DNA of 64,000 bases from positions 2,895 to 66,894 of the forward strand of contig NZ_JHWD01000011.1 in NCBI RefSeq assembly GCF_000622225.1, given 5' to 3'. The position numbers and the translations under genes were made by a program. The number at the start of each line of letters is the position of its first letter. The first letter of the stretch is position 1. Under the pieces are notes generated by a model. That model made no database searches and was not told the origin of the DNA. It worked only from the letters and a program-made list of their open reading frames with translations. This document shows, one piece after another, positions 45,885-53,856 of the stretch. Source of the stretch: Roseomonas mucosa ATCC BAA-692. Lineage in GTDB: Bacteria; Pseudomonadota; Alphaproteobacteria; Acetobacterales; Acetobacteraceae.

Positions 45885-46879
45885 GCCGCGAGCCCGAGAT
45901 CCTTGAGGACGGATTCGGTGGTCTTCGTGTCCTCCGCCAGGAAGGTCTCGAATTCCTTGCCGGCCAGGAAGTCGTCGTCCCAGCCGCGCGTTTCCAGCAG
46001 CTGCTTCCAGGCGGGCAGGCCGTGCAGGGCGGTGACGAAGCGGATCAGCGCCTCGTGCCCGTCGGGCTTCAGCCCAGGCGGGCCGAAGACGCCGCGCCAG
46101 TTGGTGGCCACCACGTCGAGCCCGCTTTCCTTCAGCGTGGGCACGTTCGGGTCGGTGCGCTTCTCGCCGGAGGTGGCGAGCGCGCGCAGGCGGCCGGCCT
46201 TCACCTGCTCGGAGAACTCGGCCCAGCCGGAGATGCCGGCCTTCACCTGCCCGCCCAGGATGGCGGCCATGGCCGGGCCGCCGCCGGCGAAGGCGACGAA
46301 GTTCGCGTCCTTGGCCGAGCGGCCCATGGCCTTGATGAGCTGGCCCAGCACGATGTGGTCGGTGCCGCCGGCGCTGCCGCCCGCCACCGGCACGGCGCGC
46401 GGGTCGGCCTTCAGCGCCGCGGCGAACTGGCCGACATCCTTGTAGGCGCTGTCGGCAGGCACCACGATGGCGGCGGCCTCGGCCGTCAGCCGGGCGACCG
46501 GGGCCACGTCCTTGAGGCTGTAGGGCGATTTGTTGCTGATCGCGGCGCCGACCATGATGCTGCCGCCGACCAGCAGGCTGTCCGGCTTGTTGCGCCGCTG
46601 CGAGATGAAACGGGGCAGGCCGACCATGCCGCCGGCGCCCCCGACATTCTCGAACTGGAAGGTTTCCACCAGCCCGCCCTCGCGCGCCACCTGCTCGATG
46701 GCGCGGCCCAGGCCGTCCCAGCCGCCGCCGGGATTGGCGGGGACGAACATGTGCAGGCTGCGGAACATCGGCGCCGCCTGGGCGGGGCGGGGCAGGCCGA
46801 CAAGCAGCGCGGCGCCGGCGGAGGGCGCCAGCAGGGAGGAAAGCAGGAGGCTGCGACGGAGCACGGTGACGTTTCCCAT
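45881..46879 (-). CDS. Tripartite tricarboxylate transporter, substrate-binding protein TctC (set 2)
   Basis: 332 residues. Signal peptide of about 35 residues (RRSLLLSSLLAPSAGAALLV ... PAQA). Mature part MFRSLHMFVPANPGGGWDGL carries the carboxylate-contact loop of TctC/Bug proteins, and the tricarballylate/citrate-type pattern NVGGAGGMVGLPRFISQ follows. There is no clear Shine-Dalgarno before ATG 46879. It is divergent from the four-repeat protein gene across 131 bases. Confidence 0.9.
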   Translation of the reverse strand: MGNVTVLRRSLLLSSLLAPSAGAALLVGLPRPAQAAPMFRSLHMFVPANPGGGWDGLGRAIEQVAREGGLVETFQFENVGGAGGMVGLPRFISQRRNKPDSLLVGGSIMVGAAISNKSPYSLKDVAPVARLTAEAAAIVVPADSAYKDVGQFAAALKADPRAVPVAGGSAGGTDHIVLGQLIKAMGRSAKDANFVAFAGGGPAMAAILGGQVKAGISGWAEFSEQVKAGRLRALATSGEKRTDPNVPTLKESGLDVVATNWRGVFGPPGLKPDGHEALIRFVTALHGLPAWKQLLETRGWDDDFLAGKEFETFLAEDTKTTESVLKDLGLAA

Positions 46880-47010
46880 TGTTGTCGTGTTGTGACGTCA
46901 GCTTAACAAGCGGGCCGGAAAGGGCAATTCACGGGAAGGGTTCATGCCGCGTGGCTTGCGCCCGGAGGGGTGGTTGTGAATCTTGGGTCTCTGGATTCGG
47001 GGGATTGTGG

Positions 47011-48297
47011 ATGCGGGCATGCGTACCGGGGGCGGTGGGCCTTCTGGCCCTCTCCCTGCTGGCCGGCATCGCAGCCTTCCTGCCCGCCGGTCCGGGGGCA
47101 TGGGCCGCGACGCCGCCGCGCCAGCCACAGGCTCCGGCCCGCGCGGCGGAGCGCGAGGCGGTGGTGCAGAACGCCACCGACATGCCGCTGCGGGAACTGT
47201 ACCTGCGGCCGGAGGGCGCCGCGGAGCGCGGGGCGGACCGGCTGGGCAACGAGATGCTCGGCCCGGACGCCAGCACGCGGCTGCGCCTCGGCCGGGGGCG
47301 GGAATGCGTCTTCGACGTGACGGCGGTCTTCGCCGACGACTCGGAGGAGAAGCGGGCGCGGCAGGACCTGTGCCGCAACCCGCGGCTGGTCTTCGGCGAT
47401 CCCGCGGTGCCGAAGCGGTCGCTGCTGATCGAGAACCGTTCCGGCCAGGCGCTGCGGGAGCTCTATGCCCTGCCCGCCGGGCGGCAGCGCGACCAGAATG
47501 GCACCCAGAGTGGCTCCCAGAGTGGCACCCAGAATTGGGGCGTGGACCGGCTGGGCGAGGAGCCCGTAGGGGATGGGGAAACCTTCCGCCTGACGCTGCG
47601 CGTGCCCGACTGCCGCGTGGACCTGCGGGCCGTCTATGAGGATGACGAGGCGGAGGAGAAGCGCGGGGTGGATGCGTGCTCGGTGCGGAACCTGGTCTTC
47701 GACGGCAGCGGCGTGCCGCACCCGCCGGAGATCCCGCTGAGCTTCCTGAACCGGCACGACGCGCCGGTGGCGGAACTCTACATCTCCGGCACCGACAAGG
47801 ACGAATGGGGCCCCGACCGGCTGGAAACGCCGCTGGAGCGCGGCGGCCGGCGGCGGCTGGACATCGCGGTGGACTGCACCGCCGACATGCGCATCGTCTT
47901 CCCCAATGGCGCGGCGGAGGAGCGGCGGGAGGTGGATCTCTGCGCCGAGACGCTGATCGTCTTCCGCCCCGGCTGGACCGTGGCCGCGCGGCTGGATGCC
48001 GGGCTGGCGGAACCGCCGCCGCCGCGCCCGGGCAGCCTGCGCCTGCGCAACGCCGCGCGGGTGCCGGTGGTGCAGCTCTACGTCGATGCGCCCCGGAAGG
48101 AGGATGCGGCCGGAGAACCCGAACGGGGGCCGGACCGCCTGGGCCGCAACGTGCTGGGGGTGGGCGAGACGCTGGACCTGGCGCCGCCGGAGCCCGGCGC
48201 CTGCGCCGCGCGCCTGCTGGCCGTGCTGCGGGACGGGACCGAGATCCGCCGCGATGCCATCGATCTGTGCTCCGGCCAGGAACTCGCCCTGCGATGA
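47011..48297 (+). CDS. Exported protein of four two-cysteine repeats, unknown family
   Basis: 428 residues. Signal peptide about 1-33 (VGLLALSLLAGIAAFLPAG ... AWA). The rest is four tandem domains of about 85-105 residues that I do not recognise. Each has an Asn (54, 142, 247, 347), exactly ten residues later the Tyr of an [E/Q]LY motif (64, 152, 257, 357), a DRL motif (76, 179, 269, 375), and a Cys pair exactly 22 residues apart (99/121, 201/223, 289/311, 398/420), the second Cys in DLC or DAC. This predicts one disulfide per repeat in the periplasm or outside. Repeat 2 carries an insert coded by a 12-bp DNA repeat. GGGGGA lies ahead of ATG 47011. Its stop overlaps the start of an EF-hand gene (ATGA), so the two are co-translated. 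Confidence 0.75.
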   Translation: MRACVPGAVGLLALSLLAGIAAFLPAGPGAWAATPPRQPQAPARAAEREAVVQNATDMPLRELYLRPEGAAERGADRLGNEMLGPDASTRLRLGRGRECVFDVTAVFADDSEEKRARQDLCRNPRLVFGDPAVPKRSLLIENRSGQALRELYALPAGRQRDQNGTQSGSQSGTQNWGVDRLGEEPVGDGETFRLTLRVPDCRVDLRAVYEDDEAEEKRGVDACSVRNLVFDGSGVPHPPEIPLSFLNRHDAPVAELYISGTDKDEWGPDRLETPLERGGRRRLDIAVDCTADMRIVFPNGAAEERREVDLCAETLIVFRPGWTVAARLDAGLAEPPPPRPGSLRLRNAARVPVVQLYVDAPRKEDAAGEPERGPDRLGRNVLGVGETLDLAPPEPGACAARLLAVLRDGTEIRRDAIDLCSGQELALR

Positions 48298-49247
48298 AGT
48301 CCCCTCCCCTGCGATCCGGCACCCTGCGGTCCGGTCCCGTTCCTTCCGGCTGGATGGCGGCCCTGGCTTTGCCCGTGCTGCTGCTGGCCGCCATGCCCGC
48401 CGCCGCCCAGGCGCCCCACGCCATCCCCGTGACGCTGCGCGGCAACTGGTTCGCCGGTTCCTGCGAGGCGCCGGAGGCGATGCTGGCGCTGACCGCCCGC
48501 TCCGCCGCCCGGATCGGCAAGGAACCCTCGCGGCTCGACCGCTTCACCGCGCTGCGCGACATCCCCGGCTGGCTGCTCGGCACCTCCGAGGGGGTGGAAG
48601 CCCCGCGCCTGCTGCTGCGCGCCCGCGATGCCGGGCTGGAAACGGCGGAGCCCGATGCCAAGACGCTGGACGCGAACCTGCCCGGCGATGTCCCGGTGAC
48701 CGCCTGGCGCCGCTGCGAGCCGCCGCCCCTGGCCTGGATGCTGCGGCATGGCGAAGGGGCCGCCGTGCTGGGGGCGGTGGAACGGATGGAGGCGGGCTGC
48801 GTGCCCGGCGCCACCGCCCTGGCCTGCGCGGAGGCGGTGGTCGCGGCGGCGGACGTGTCGGGCGACCGGCTGCTCGGCCCGGCGGAGATCGCCCGCATCG
48901 CGCGTGGCCTGGGCTGGATGATCGCCGTGCGGGCGGGCACGGCGGGGGATGACGACCTGATCTCCGTGGGCGGGCCGTTGCTGGGCGGCCTGGCTGCCGC
49001 CCGCGTGATGGTGGGCAGCCTGGATTATGACGGGGATGGCAGGCTCTCGGCCCGGGAACTGGCACAGGACCGGAGCGGCCCCGCCTCTCCGCCCGTCGCC
49101 GGGACCTCCCCTGGCACCCTGCCCGGTGCCGCGCAGGGTTCCCCGGCCCTGGGGGCCGCCGCGGGCCGGCCGCTGAAGCTGGACGGGCTGGAACAGGGGG
49201 CCGGGCTGCTGCGGGATCTGCTGGACGGGCTGCTGGACGGGGGGTAG
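48294..49247 (+). CDS. Exported EF-hand (calcium-binding) protein, unknown function
   Basis: 317 residues. Signal peptide ends about residue 40 (LALPVLLLAAMPAAAQA). The 40-180 region has four Cys (57, 141, 169, 178) and no known fold. Two EF-hand loops follow: D187-V-S-G-D ... E198 (slightly degenerate) and D244-Y-D-G-D-G-R-L-S-A-R-E255 (canonical). The C-terminal 60 residues are Pro/Ala/Gly-rich, ending in LLRDLLDGLLDGG. Its ATG overlaps the stop of the four-repeat gene. The pair probably acts in the periplasm or at the cell surface, where calcium is high. Function unknown. Confidence 0.75.
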   Translation: MKSPPLRSGTLRSGPVPSGWMAALALPVLLLAAMPAAAQAPHAIPVTLRGNWFAGSCEAPEAMLALTARSAARIGKEPSRLDRFTALRDIPGWLLGTSEGVEAPRLLLRARDAGLETAEPDAKTLDANLPGDVPVTAWRRCEPPPLAWMLRHGEGAAVLGAVERMEAGCVPGATALACAEAVVAAADVSGDRLLGPAEIARIARGLGWMIAVRAGTAGDDDLISVGGPLLGGLAAARVMVGSLDYDGDGRLSARELAQDRSGPASPPVAGTSPGTLPGAAQGSPALGAAAGRPLKLDGLEQGAGLLRDLLDGLLDGG

Positions 49248-49256
49248 CCGCCGGAT

Positions 49257-49276
49257 AGGAGGCGCTGTAACCTCCT
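49257..49276 (+). terminator. Short hairpin after the EF-hand gene
   Basis: AGGAGG-N8-CCTCCT, 6-bp perfect stem, nine bases past the stop codon. No U-tract follows. The remaining 49277-49497 shows an open but unconvincing small frame and presumably holds the IclR gene's promoter. Confidence 0.35.
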
Positions 49277-49497
49277 GACATTCACTCATGAAGGTAAGTT
49301 TCGCCGTTCGTCTTCTGTTTCAGCATTCCGTCGCCCTGGCCGTCCGGCCTCGGCCCCTGCCCTTCCGCCGTGCCGCCCGCGCCGGCGGACCGGTTCCGTC
49401 GCCCTGGCTTCCGCGCCCCGGCCCCCCGTTCGATCGCGCCACCCCGTCCCGGGCCTGCCCGGCCTCCGGGGCCCGGCGCGCTGAGGTCTGAACCGCC

Positions 49498-50247
49498 ATG
49501 TCGATGCTGAACACCGCCGCCGCGGTGCTGCGCTGCTTCTCGCCGGCCCATCCGGAACTGACCACCTCCGAGGTGGCGGACCTGCTGCACCTACCGAAGA
49601 GCAATGCCTCCCGCGTGCTGCGCGCGATGCGGGAGGCCGGCTTCATCGATGCCGTGCCCGGTTCCCGCCGCTACCGCCCAGGGCTGCTGCATCTCGAACT
49701 GGGGCAGGTCCTGCGGAACGGCTCCATCCAGTGGCGGGAGGCGCAGGCGGTGCTGCTGCGCCTGTCGCGGCTCGGGCGGATGAGCGGCGAGGTCAGCCTG
49801 CTGGACGGGGCGGAGGTGGTGCGGCTGCTGCGGATGAAGGACGGCCTGCCGGTGCCCCCGGCGCCCGGACGCGCCGCTGCCTGGGATGACGCGGCCGGGC
49901 TGGCGCTGCTGGCACGGCTGCCCGGGGCCGCCCTGCCAGCCCTGCTGGCCCAGGTGCCGCCGCAACCCGGGGCGGAGGCGGTGGCCCGGACCCTGGAGGC
50001 GGCACGGCGGGAAAGCTTCGTGCGCCTGCCGAGGCCGGAGGAGCGGATGGAAAGCCTGGCCTTCGCCGTGCTCGACCCGGCGCGGGAGGAAGCTATCGCC
50101 ATCAGCCTGCTGGTGCCCGACCTGTCCTATCCCGAGGGCCAGAGGCTGCTGCCGGCCATCCTGACCGAGATGCGGAGCCTCGCGGCCCTGATCGGCGACC
50201 GGGACCTGCTGCGCGGCCTCGCCCCGGCCCAGCCCCGCGCCGCCTGA
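49498..50247 (+). CDS. IclR-type transcriptional regulator
   Basis: 249 residues. N-terminal winged helix (NTAAAVLRCFSPAHPELTTS, EVADLLHLPKSNASRVLRAM, YRPGLLHLELGQVLRNG) is IclR-like. The effector domain that follows is less typical: RMSGEVSLLDGAEVVRLLRM and the later AFAVLDPAREEAIAISLLVP correspond to the GAF-like IclR domain. No obvious divergent target; the neighbours are the EF-hand gene upstream and a repeat then the glucosyltransferase downstream. Regulon unknown. Confidence 0.82.
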   Translation: MSMLNTAAAVLRCFSPAHPELTTSEVADLLHLPKSNASRVLRAMREAGFIDAVPGSRRYRPGLLHLELGQVLRNGSIQWREAQAVLLRLSRLGRMSGEVSLLDGAEVVRLLRMKDGLPVPPAPGRAAAWDDAAGLALLARLPGAALPALLAQVPPQPGAEAVARTLEAARRESFVRLPRPEERMESLAFAVLDPAREEAIAISLLVPDLSYPEGQRLLPAILTEMRSLAALIGDRDLLRGLAPAQPRAA

Positions 50248-50283
50248 AACGGCGATCTTCGCCGGTTGCTCGTCATGGGTGCG

Positions 50284-50608
50284 GGCGTTGCGCCTTCCCG
50301 GGTGAAAGGCGCTGCCTTTCCCCCGGACCCCCTATCCGCCAGGACCCTAAGGGTCCTGGACCTCCCGTTCGTTGGCGCCCGCTGATGCCGGATCGCGCCG
50401 GAGAGCATCGCTCTCCGGCGAACTGCCGATGTCACCAGCGCGGACACGATCTCTTCTCCTTTTCGGGAGACCCGCGTCGCCACCTGCTCCCAGGGATCGA
50501 GCCGCAGGCTGACGGCCACCACGCAGAGCCAACGCAAGCCCGGGGACCGGCTTCGGTCCCCGGCGGAGAGGGGGTCCGGCGGGAGAGGCAGAGCCTCTCC
50601 CCCGGGGA
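50284..50608 (+). repeat. Intergenic modular palindromic repeat, copy 6 (full, best type copy)
   Basis: Order on the plus strand: GGCGTTGCGCCTTCCCGGG leader; GAAAGGC-GCT-GCCTTTC hairpin; GGACCCCCTATCCGCCAGGA link; hairpin GGACCC-TAA-GGGTCC; GTTGGCGCCCGCTGATGCC; hairpin CGCCGGAGAG-CATCG-CTCTCCGGCG; spacer of about 120 bases with CACCTGCTCCCAGGGATC; hairpin GGGGACCGGCTTCGGTCCCC; GGAGAGGGGGTCCGGC; hairpin GGGAGAGGC-AGA-GCCTCTCCC. It lies 36 bases after the IclR gene and 40 before the glucosyltransferase gene, both plus-strand. Nothing else is visible in this 401-base gap. Confidence 0.9.
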
Positions 50609-50648
50609 CTGGACGCAACGCACCGCCTGAATAACGCGCCCGGCCGGG

Positions 50649-52403
50649 ATGACCTCCGCGATGCCGGCTGGCCAGGGAGAAACGGCTGCGCCAGGAGGGG
50701 GCGTGCCGACCGAAACGCTGCGACCCTCCCCCCGATTCCGGCGCCTCTGCTTCGGGCTGTTCTGCGCCCTGACCGGGCTGCTGCTGGCCTGGCTGGCCTG
50801 GCGGACGATGGCGCCAGGCGGCTGGACGGGGTGGGAGATCCTGGGCTTCGCCGCCTTCCTCGGGCTGCTCCCCTGGGCGGCGCTCAGCGCGGTGAACGGG
50901 GCGATCGGGGGCGCCTTGCTGCTGGGGTCGCGCGATCCGGCGGCGGCGGTGATGCCGCAGCTCCGTGTGGCGCCGGTCCATACGCCCCTGGCACCGCCCG
51001 GACTCAGGACAGGCATCCTCTGCTGCGTGCGGGACGAGCCGGTGGAGGCTGTGCTGCCGCCAGTGGAACGGCTGCTGGCCGGGCTGGAGGCCACCGGGGC
51101 GGGCGGGAGCTTCACCTTCTGGCTGCTCTCCGACACGCGCGACGATGCGCTGGCGGCGCGGGAGGCGGCGGGCGTGGCGGCTCTGGCGCTGCGCTTTCCC
51201 GGGCGGGCGCATTACCGGCGGCGGCGGGAGAATACCGGCTTCAAGGCCGGGAACGTGATGGAGTTCCTGGACCGCCATGCCGGGGGGCTGGACCTGTTTC
51301 TTTGCCTGGACGCGGATTCCGGGATGACCGCCCCGGCGGTGCTGCGGCTGGTCGGCTGCATGGAGGCCGATCCGCGGCTGGCCATCGTGCAGCCGCTGAT
51401 CGTCGGTCGTCCGGCGGAATCGGCCTTTCCCCGGCTGTTCCAGTTCGGGATGCGGGCGGGGATGCGGGCATGGGCCACGGGGCAGGCCTGGTGGCAGGGG
51501 GATGAGGGCCCCTACTGGGGGCACAATGCCGTGCTGCGGATCGCGCCCTTCCGCGCCCATGCCCGGCTGGCGCCCTTGCCCGACGGACGGCCCGTCCTGT
51601 CGCACGATCAGGTGGAGGCGGTGCAGCTCCAGGCCGCCGGGTGGAAGGTGCGGTGCCTGCCGGTGGAGGAAGGCAGCCTGGAAGGCAATCCGCCGACCCT
51701 GCCGGATTTCCTGGCGCGCGACAGCCGCTGGGGCGAGGGGAACATGCAGTACTGGCGCCTGCTCCTCCGCCCCGGCTTGCGGGCCATGGGGCGGTGGCAG
51801 CTGCTGCAGGCGATCCTGCTCTTCGCCGGGGCGCCTCTCTGGGTGCTGCTGGCCGTGGCGGCGGTGGGCAATGTGGCGGCCGGCGGCGGCGAGGCCACGC
51901 CCCGGGCGGCGCTGGCCCTGCTGCTGGGGGCGACCTGGCTCTGCACCTATGCGCCGAAGCTGATGGGCTATGCCGAGCTGCTGCTCCGGCCGGGCCGGGC
52001 GGCGCCCTATGGGGGGCGGGGCGCCGTGCTGCGGGGGGCGGGGGCGGAGATCCTGTTCACCACCCTGCTCGACCCGGTCAGCCTGCTGAACAAGGCGCTG
52101 GTGCTGATCGCCCTGCCCTTCGGGCGCCAGGGCGGCTGGGGGGTACAGCGGCGCGAGGCGCGGGGGCTGCGATTGCGGGAAGCGCTGCGGCGGCTCTGGC
52201 CGCATACGCTGCTGGGCGTCCTGCTGCTGCTGGCGCTGGGCCTGCATTCCCTGGGCGCCCTGCTCTGGGGGCTGCCCTTCCTGCTGGGCCTCGCCCTCGC
52301 CGTGCCCTTCGGGCTGCTGACCGCCGGCCCGCGCTTTTCCGCCCTGCTGCGCCGGCACGGGATCGCGGCGACGCCGGAGGAGCGGGCTGGCGGCCTGGGG
52401 TGA
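50649..52403 (+). CDS. OpgH/MdoH-like membrane glucosyltransferase
   Basis: 584 residues, family 2 glycosyltransferase. Two N-terminal membrane spans, then the catalytic domain: GFKAGNVMEFLDRHAGGLDL, LCLDADSGMT (DAD), YWGHNAVLRIAPF, LSHDQVEAVQLQ and the RDSRWGEGN signature corresponding to the (Q/R)xxRW motif, then about five C-terminal spans. OpgH makes the linear glucose backbone of osmoregulated periplasmic glucans from UDP-glucose. It is much shorter than E. coli OpgH (over 800 residues), lacking most of the N-terminal cytoplasmic part. No opgG lies next to it. ATG 50649 or 50661 are both possible. Confidence 0.85.
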   Translation: MTSAMPAGQGETAAPGGGVPTETLRPSPRFRRLCFGLFCALTGLLLAWLAWRTMAPGGWTGWEILGFAAFLGLLPWAALSAVNGAIGGALLLGSRDPAAAVMPQLRVAPVHTPLAPPGLRTGILCCVRDEPVEAVLPPVERLLAGLEATGAGGSFTFWLLSDTRDDALAAREAAGVAALALRFPGRAHYRRRRENTGFKAGNVMEFLDRHAGGLDLFLCLDADSGMTAPAVLRLVGCMEADPRLAIVQPLIVGRPAESAFPRLFQFGMRAGMRAWATGQAWWQGDEGPYWGHNAVLRIAPFRAHARLAPLPDGRPVLSHDQVEAVQLQAAGWKVRCLPVEEGSLEGNPPTLPDFLARDSRWGEGNMQYWRLLLRPGLRAMGRWQLLQAILLFAGAPLWVLLAVAAVGNVAAGGGEATPRAALALLLGATWLCTYAPKLMGYAELLLRPGRAAPYGGRGAVLRGAGAEILFTTLLDPVSLLNKALVLIALPFGRQGGWGVQRREARGLRLREALRRLWPHTLLGVLLLLALGLHSLGALLWGLPFLLGLALAVPFGLLTAGPRFSALLRRHGIAATPEERAGGLG

Positions 52404-52552
52404 CGGGCAACGGCTTCTCCCTGCCGCTCCGCGGCCGGCGGCCCGGGGCGGAGCAACGCCGGGGGTGTGAGGCAGGAGGGGCGGCCGGGGGGCCTGTCCG
52501 GCGGCGGGGGCCCTTCCCCTGGCGGCGCCGAGCGCCCAACCTCGTCACGGCC

Positions 52553-53542
52553 ATGACAGCGGATCCCTGCAACCTCGACCTCAACCTGCTGCGCGTCTTC
52601 GACGCGGTGGCACGGGAGCGGCACGTCACCCGGGCGGCGGCGCGGCTGAACCTGTCGCAGCCGGCCGTGTCCAATGCCCTGGCACGGCTGCGGACGATGC
52701 TGGGCGACGAGCTGTTCCTGCGCGCGCCGGGCGGAGTGGAGCCGACGGCGCTGGCCATGTCGCTCGCCGGGCCGGTGGCGGAGACGCTGGAGAAGCTGCG
52801 CGAGACCCTGGCGGCGCAGGCGCCTTTCGAGCCGGCGGTGTCCGAGCGGGTCTTTCCCGTGGCGATGAGCGAATATGCCGAGGCGATCCTGGCGCCCCCG
52901 CTGCTGGAGCGGATGACGCGCGAGGCGCCGGGCTGCCTGCTGGCGATCCGCCATGGCGACCGCACCAATGCCGAGGCGCTGCTGGAAGCCGGCGCGGTGC
53001 ACCTGGCCATCGGCGTGCTGCCGGAACCGCCCAGCCTCTACACGCGGCTGCGGCTGCTGCCGGAGGAGTTCTGCGTGCTGCTGCGGCCCGACCATCCGCT
53101 CTGCGAGGGGGAGCTGACGGTGGAGCGCTTCACCGCCTTCCCGCACCTGCTGCACTCGCCCAACGGATCGCGCGACGGGGCGCTGGACGAGCCGCTGCGC
53201 AAGGCGGGGCATCCCCGGCGCCTGGGGGCGGTGGTGGCCCATCTGGCGGCGGTGCCAGAGATCCTGAAGCGCACCGGGATGGTGATGACGCTGTCCGCCC
53301 GCCTCGCGCACCGCATGGCGGAGGCGCATGGGCTGGTGCTGCGGCCGGTGCCGGTGGAGATCCAGCACACGCGGCTGTCGATGATCTTCCATCGGCGCTT
53401 CGAGGCGGATGGCGGCCATGCCTGGCTGCGCCGGCTGCTGCTGGCGGTGGCGCGGGAGGTAGGCGCGGCGAAGGGCGGCGAGACGGCCGGCCCGGAGGAG
53501 CGAGAGGCGCACACCTTCCAGGCTTCTATCACAAACATGTGA
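52553..53542 (+). CDS. LysR-family transcriptional regulator (NodD/PnbR group)
   Basis: About 329 residues. Typical start NLDLNLLRVFDAVARERHVT with helix-turn-helix LNLSQPAVSNALARLRTMLG, and the FLRAPGGVEPTALAMSL continuation marks the NodD-like subgroup. Effector domain from about residue 95. ATG 52553 fits the family start; the frame is open for 900 bases upstream, but that is antisense-like overlap with the glucosyltransferase. The C-terminal 20 residues are a non-conserved tail, and a perfect palindrome spans the stop codon. No divergent partner. Confidence 0.9.
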   Translation: MTADPCNLDLNLLRVFDAVARERHVTRAAARLNLSQPAVSNALARLRTMLGDELFLRAPGGVEPTALAMSLAGPVAETLEKLRETLAAQAPFEPAVSERVFPVAMSEYAEAILAPPLLERMTREAPGCLLAIRHGDRTNAEALLEAGAVHLAIGVLPEPPSLYTRLRLLPEEFCVLLRPDHPLCEGELTVERFTAFPHLLHSPNGSRDGALDEPLRKAGHPRRLGAVVAHLAAVPEILKRTGMVMTLSARLAHRMAEAHGLVLRPVPVEIQHTRLSMIFHRRFEADGGHAWLRRLLLAVAREVGAAKGGETAGPEEREAHTFQASITNM

Positions 53543-53545
53543 TAG
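53526..53545 (+). terminator. AT-rich hairpin spanning the LysR stop codon
   Basis: Perfect inverted repeat CTATCACA-AACA-TGTGATAG that includes the stop codon TGA of the LysR gene. No U-tract follows. It could be a terminator-like hairpin or an operator-type site. It begins the AT-richer stretch that runs to about 53645. Confidence 0.4.
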
Positions 53546-53591
53546 GCTGGGAAGGGACTGGGCGAGACGGTTTCATACGGTCAGAGTATTC

Positions 53592-53619
53592 TCAATTCCG
53601 AACCGTTTTCTGGAATTGA
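53592..53619. promoter_or_regulatory. Palindrome in the AT-rich leader of the O-acetylation operon
   Basis: TCAATTCC-N12-GGAATTGA, 8-bp perfect arms, 238 bases upstream of the SGNH-like gene. Together with GTTTCATACGGTCAGAGTAT just before it, the region is far more AT-rich than its surroundings and probably contains the operon's promoter and operator. The rest of 53646-53856 holds only a weak open frame (53679-53942) that I do not accept. Confidence 0.4.
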
Positions 53620-53856
53620 AGACGAATCGATGATGAATCCGCCCTAGACCGCTGACGCCTCCCCGCGCGACCGACAGGTTGCCGCCCATGCCGATTCGCC
53701 GCTCCGGAAGGGGACGGGCGTGGCTGGAGGCGGGGCCGTGGGCAGACATCGCGGGGGCCGTCATCGCTCTGGGCTTGGGAACAAGCACCATCCCGTCATC
53801 GCTCCCGTCTGCCTCGGCTTTTCCGCCCTGGCACGGCGCTCGACTGGAGGCCTTCC

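Noticed and set aside
49288-49491. 67-codon plus-strand frame before the IclR gene
   Set aside because: Starts MKVSFAVRLLF like a signal, but the rest is Pro/Arg/Ala low-complexity and there is no ribosome-binding site; more likely promoter DNA.
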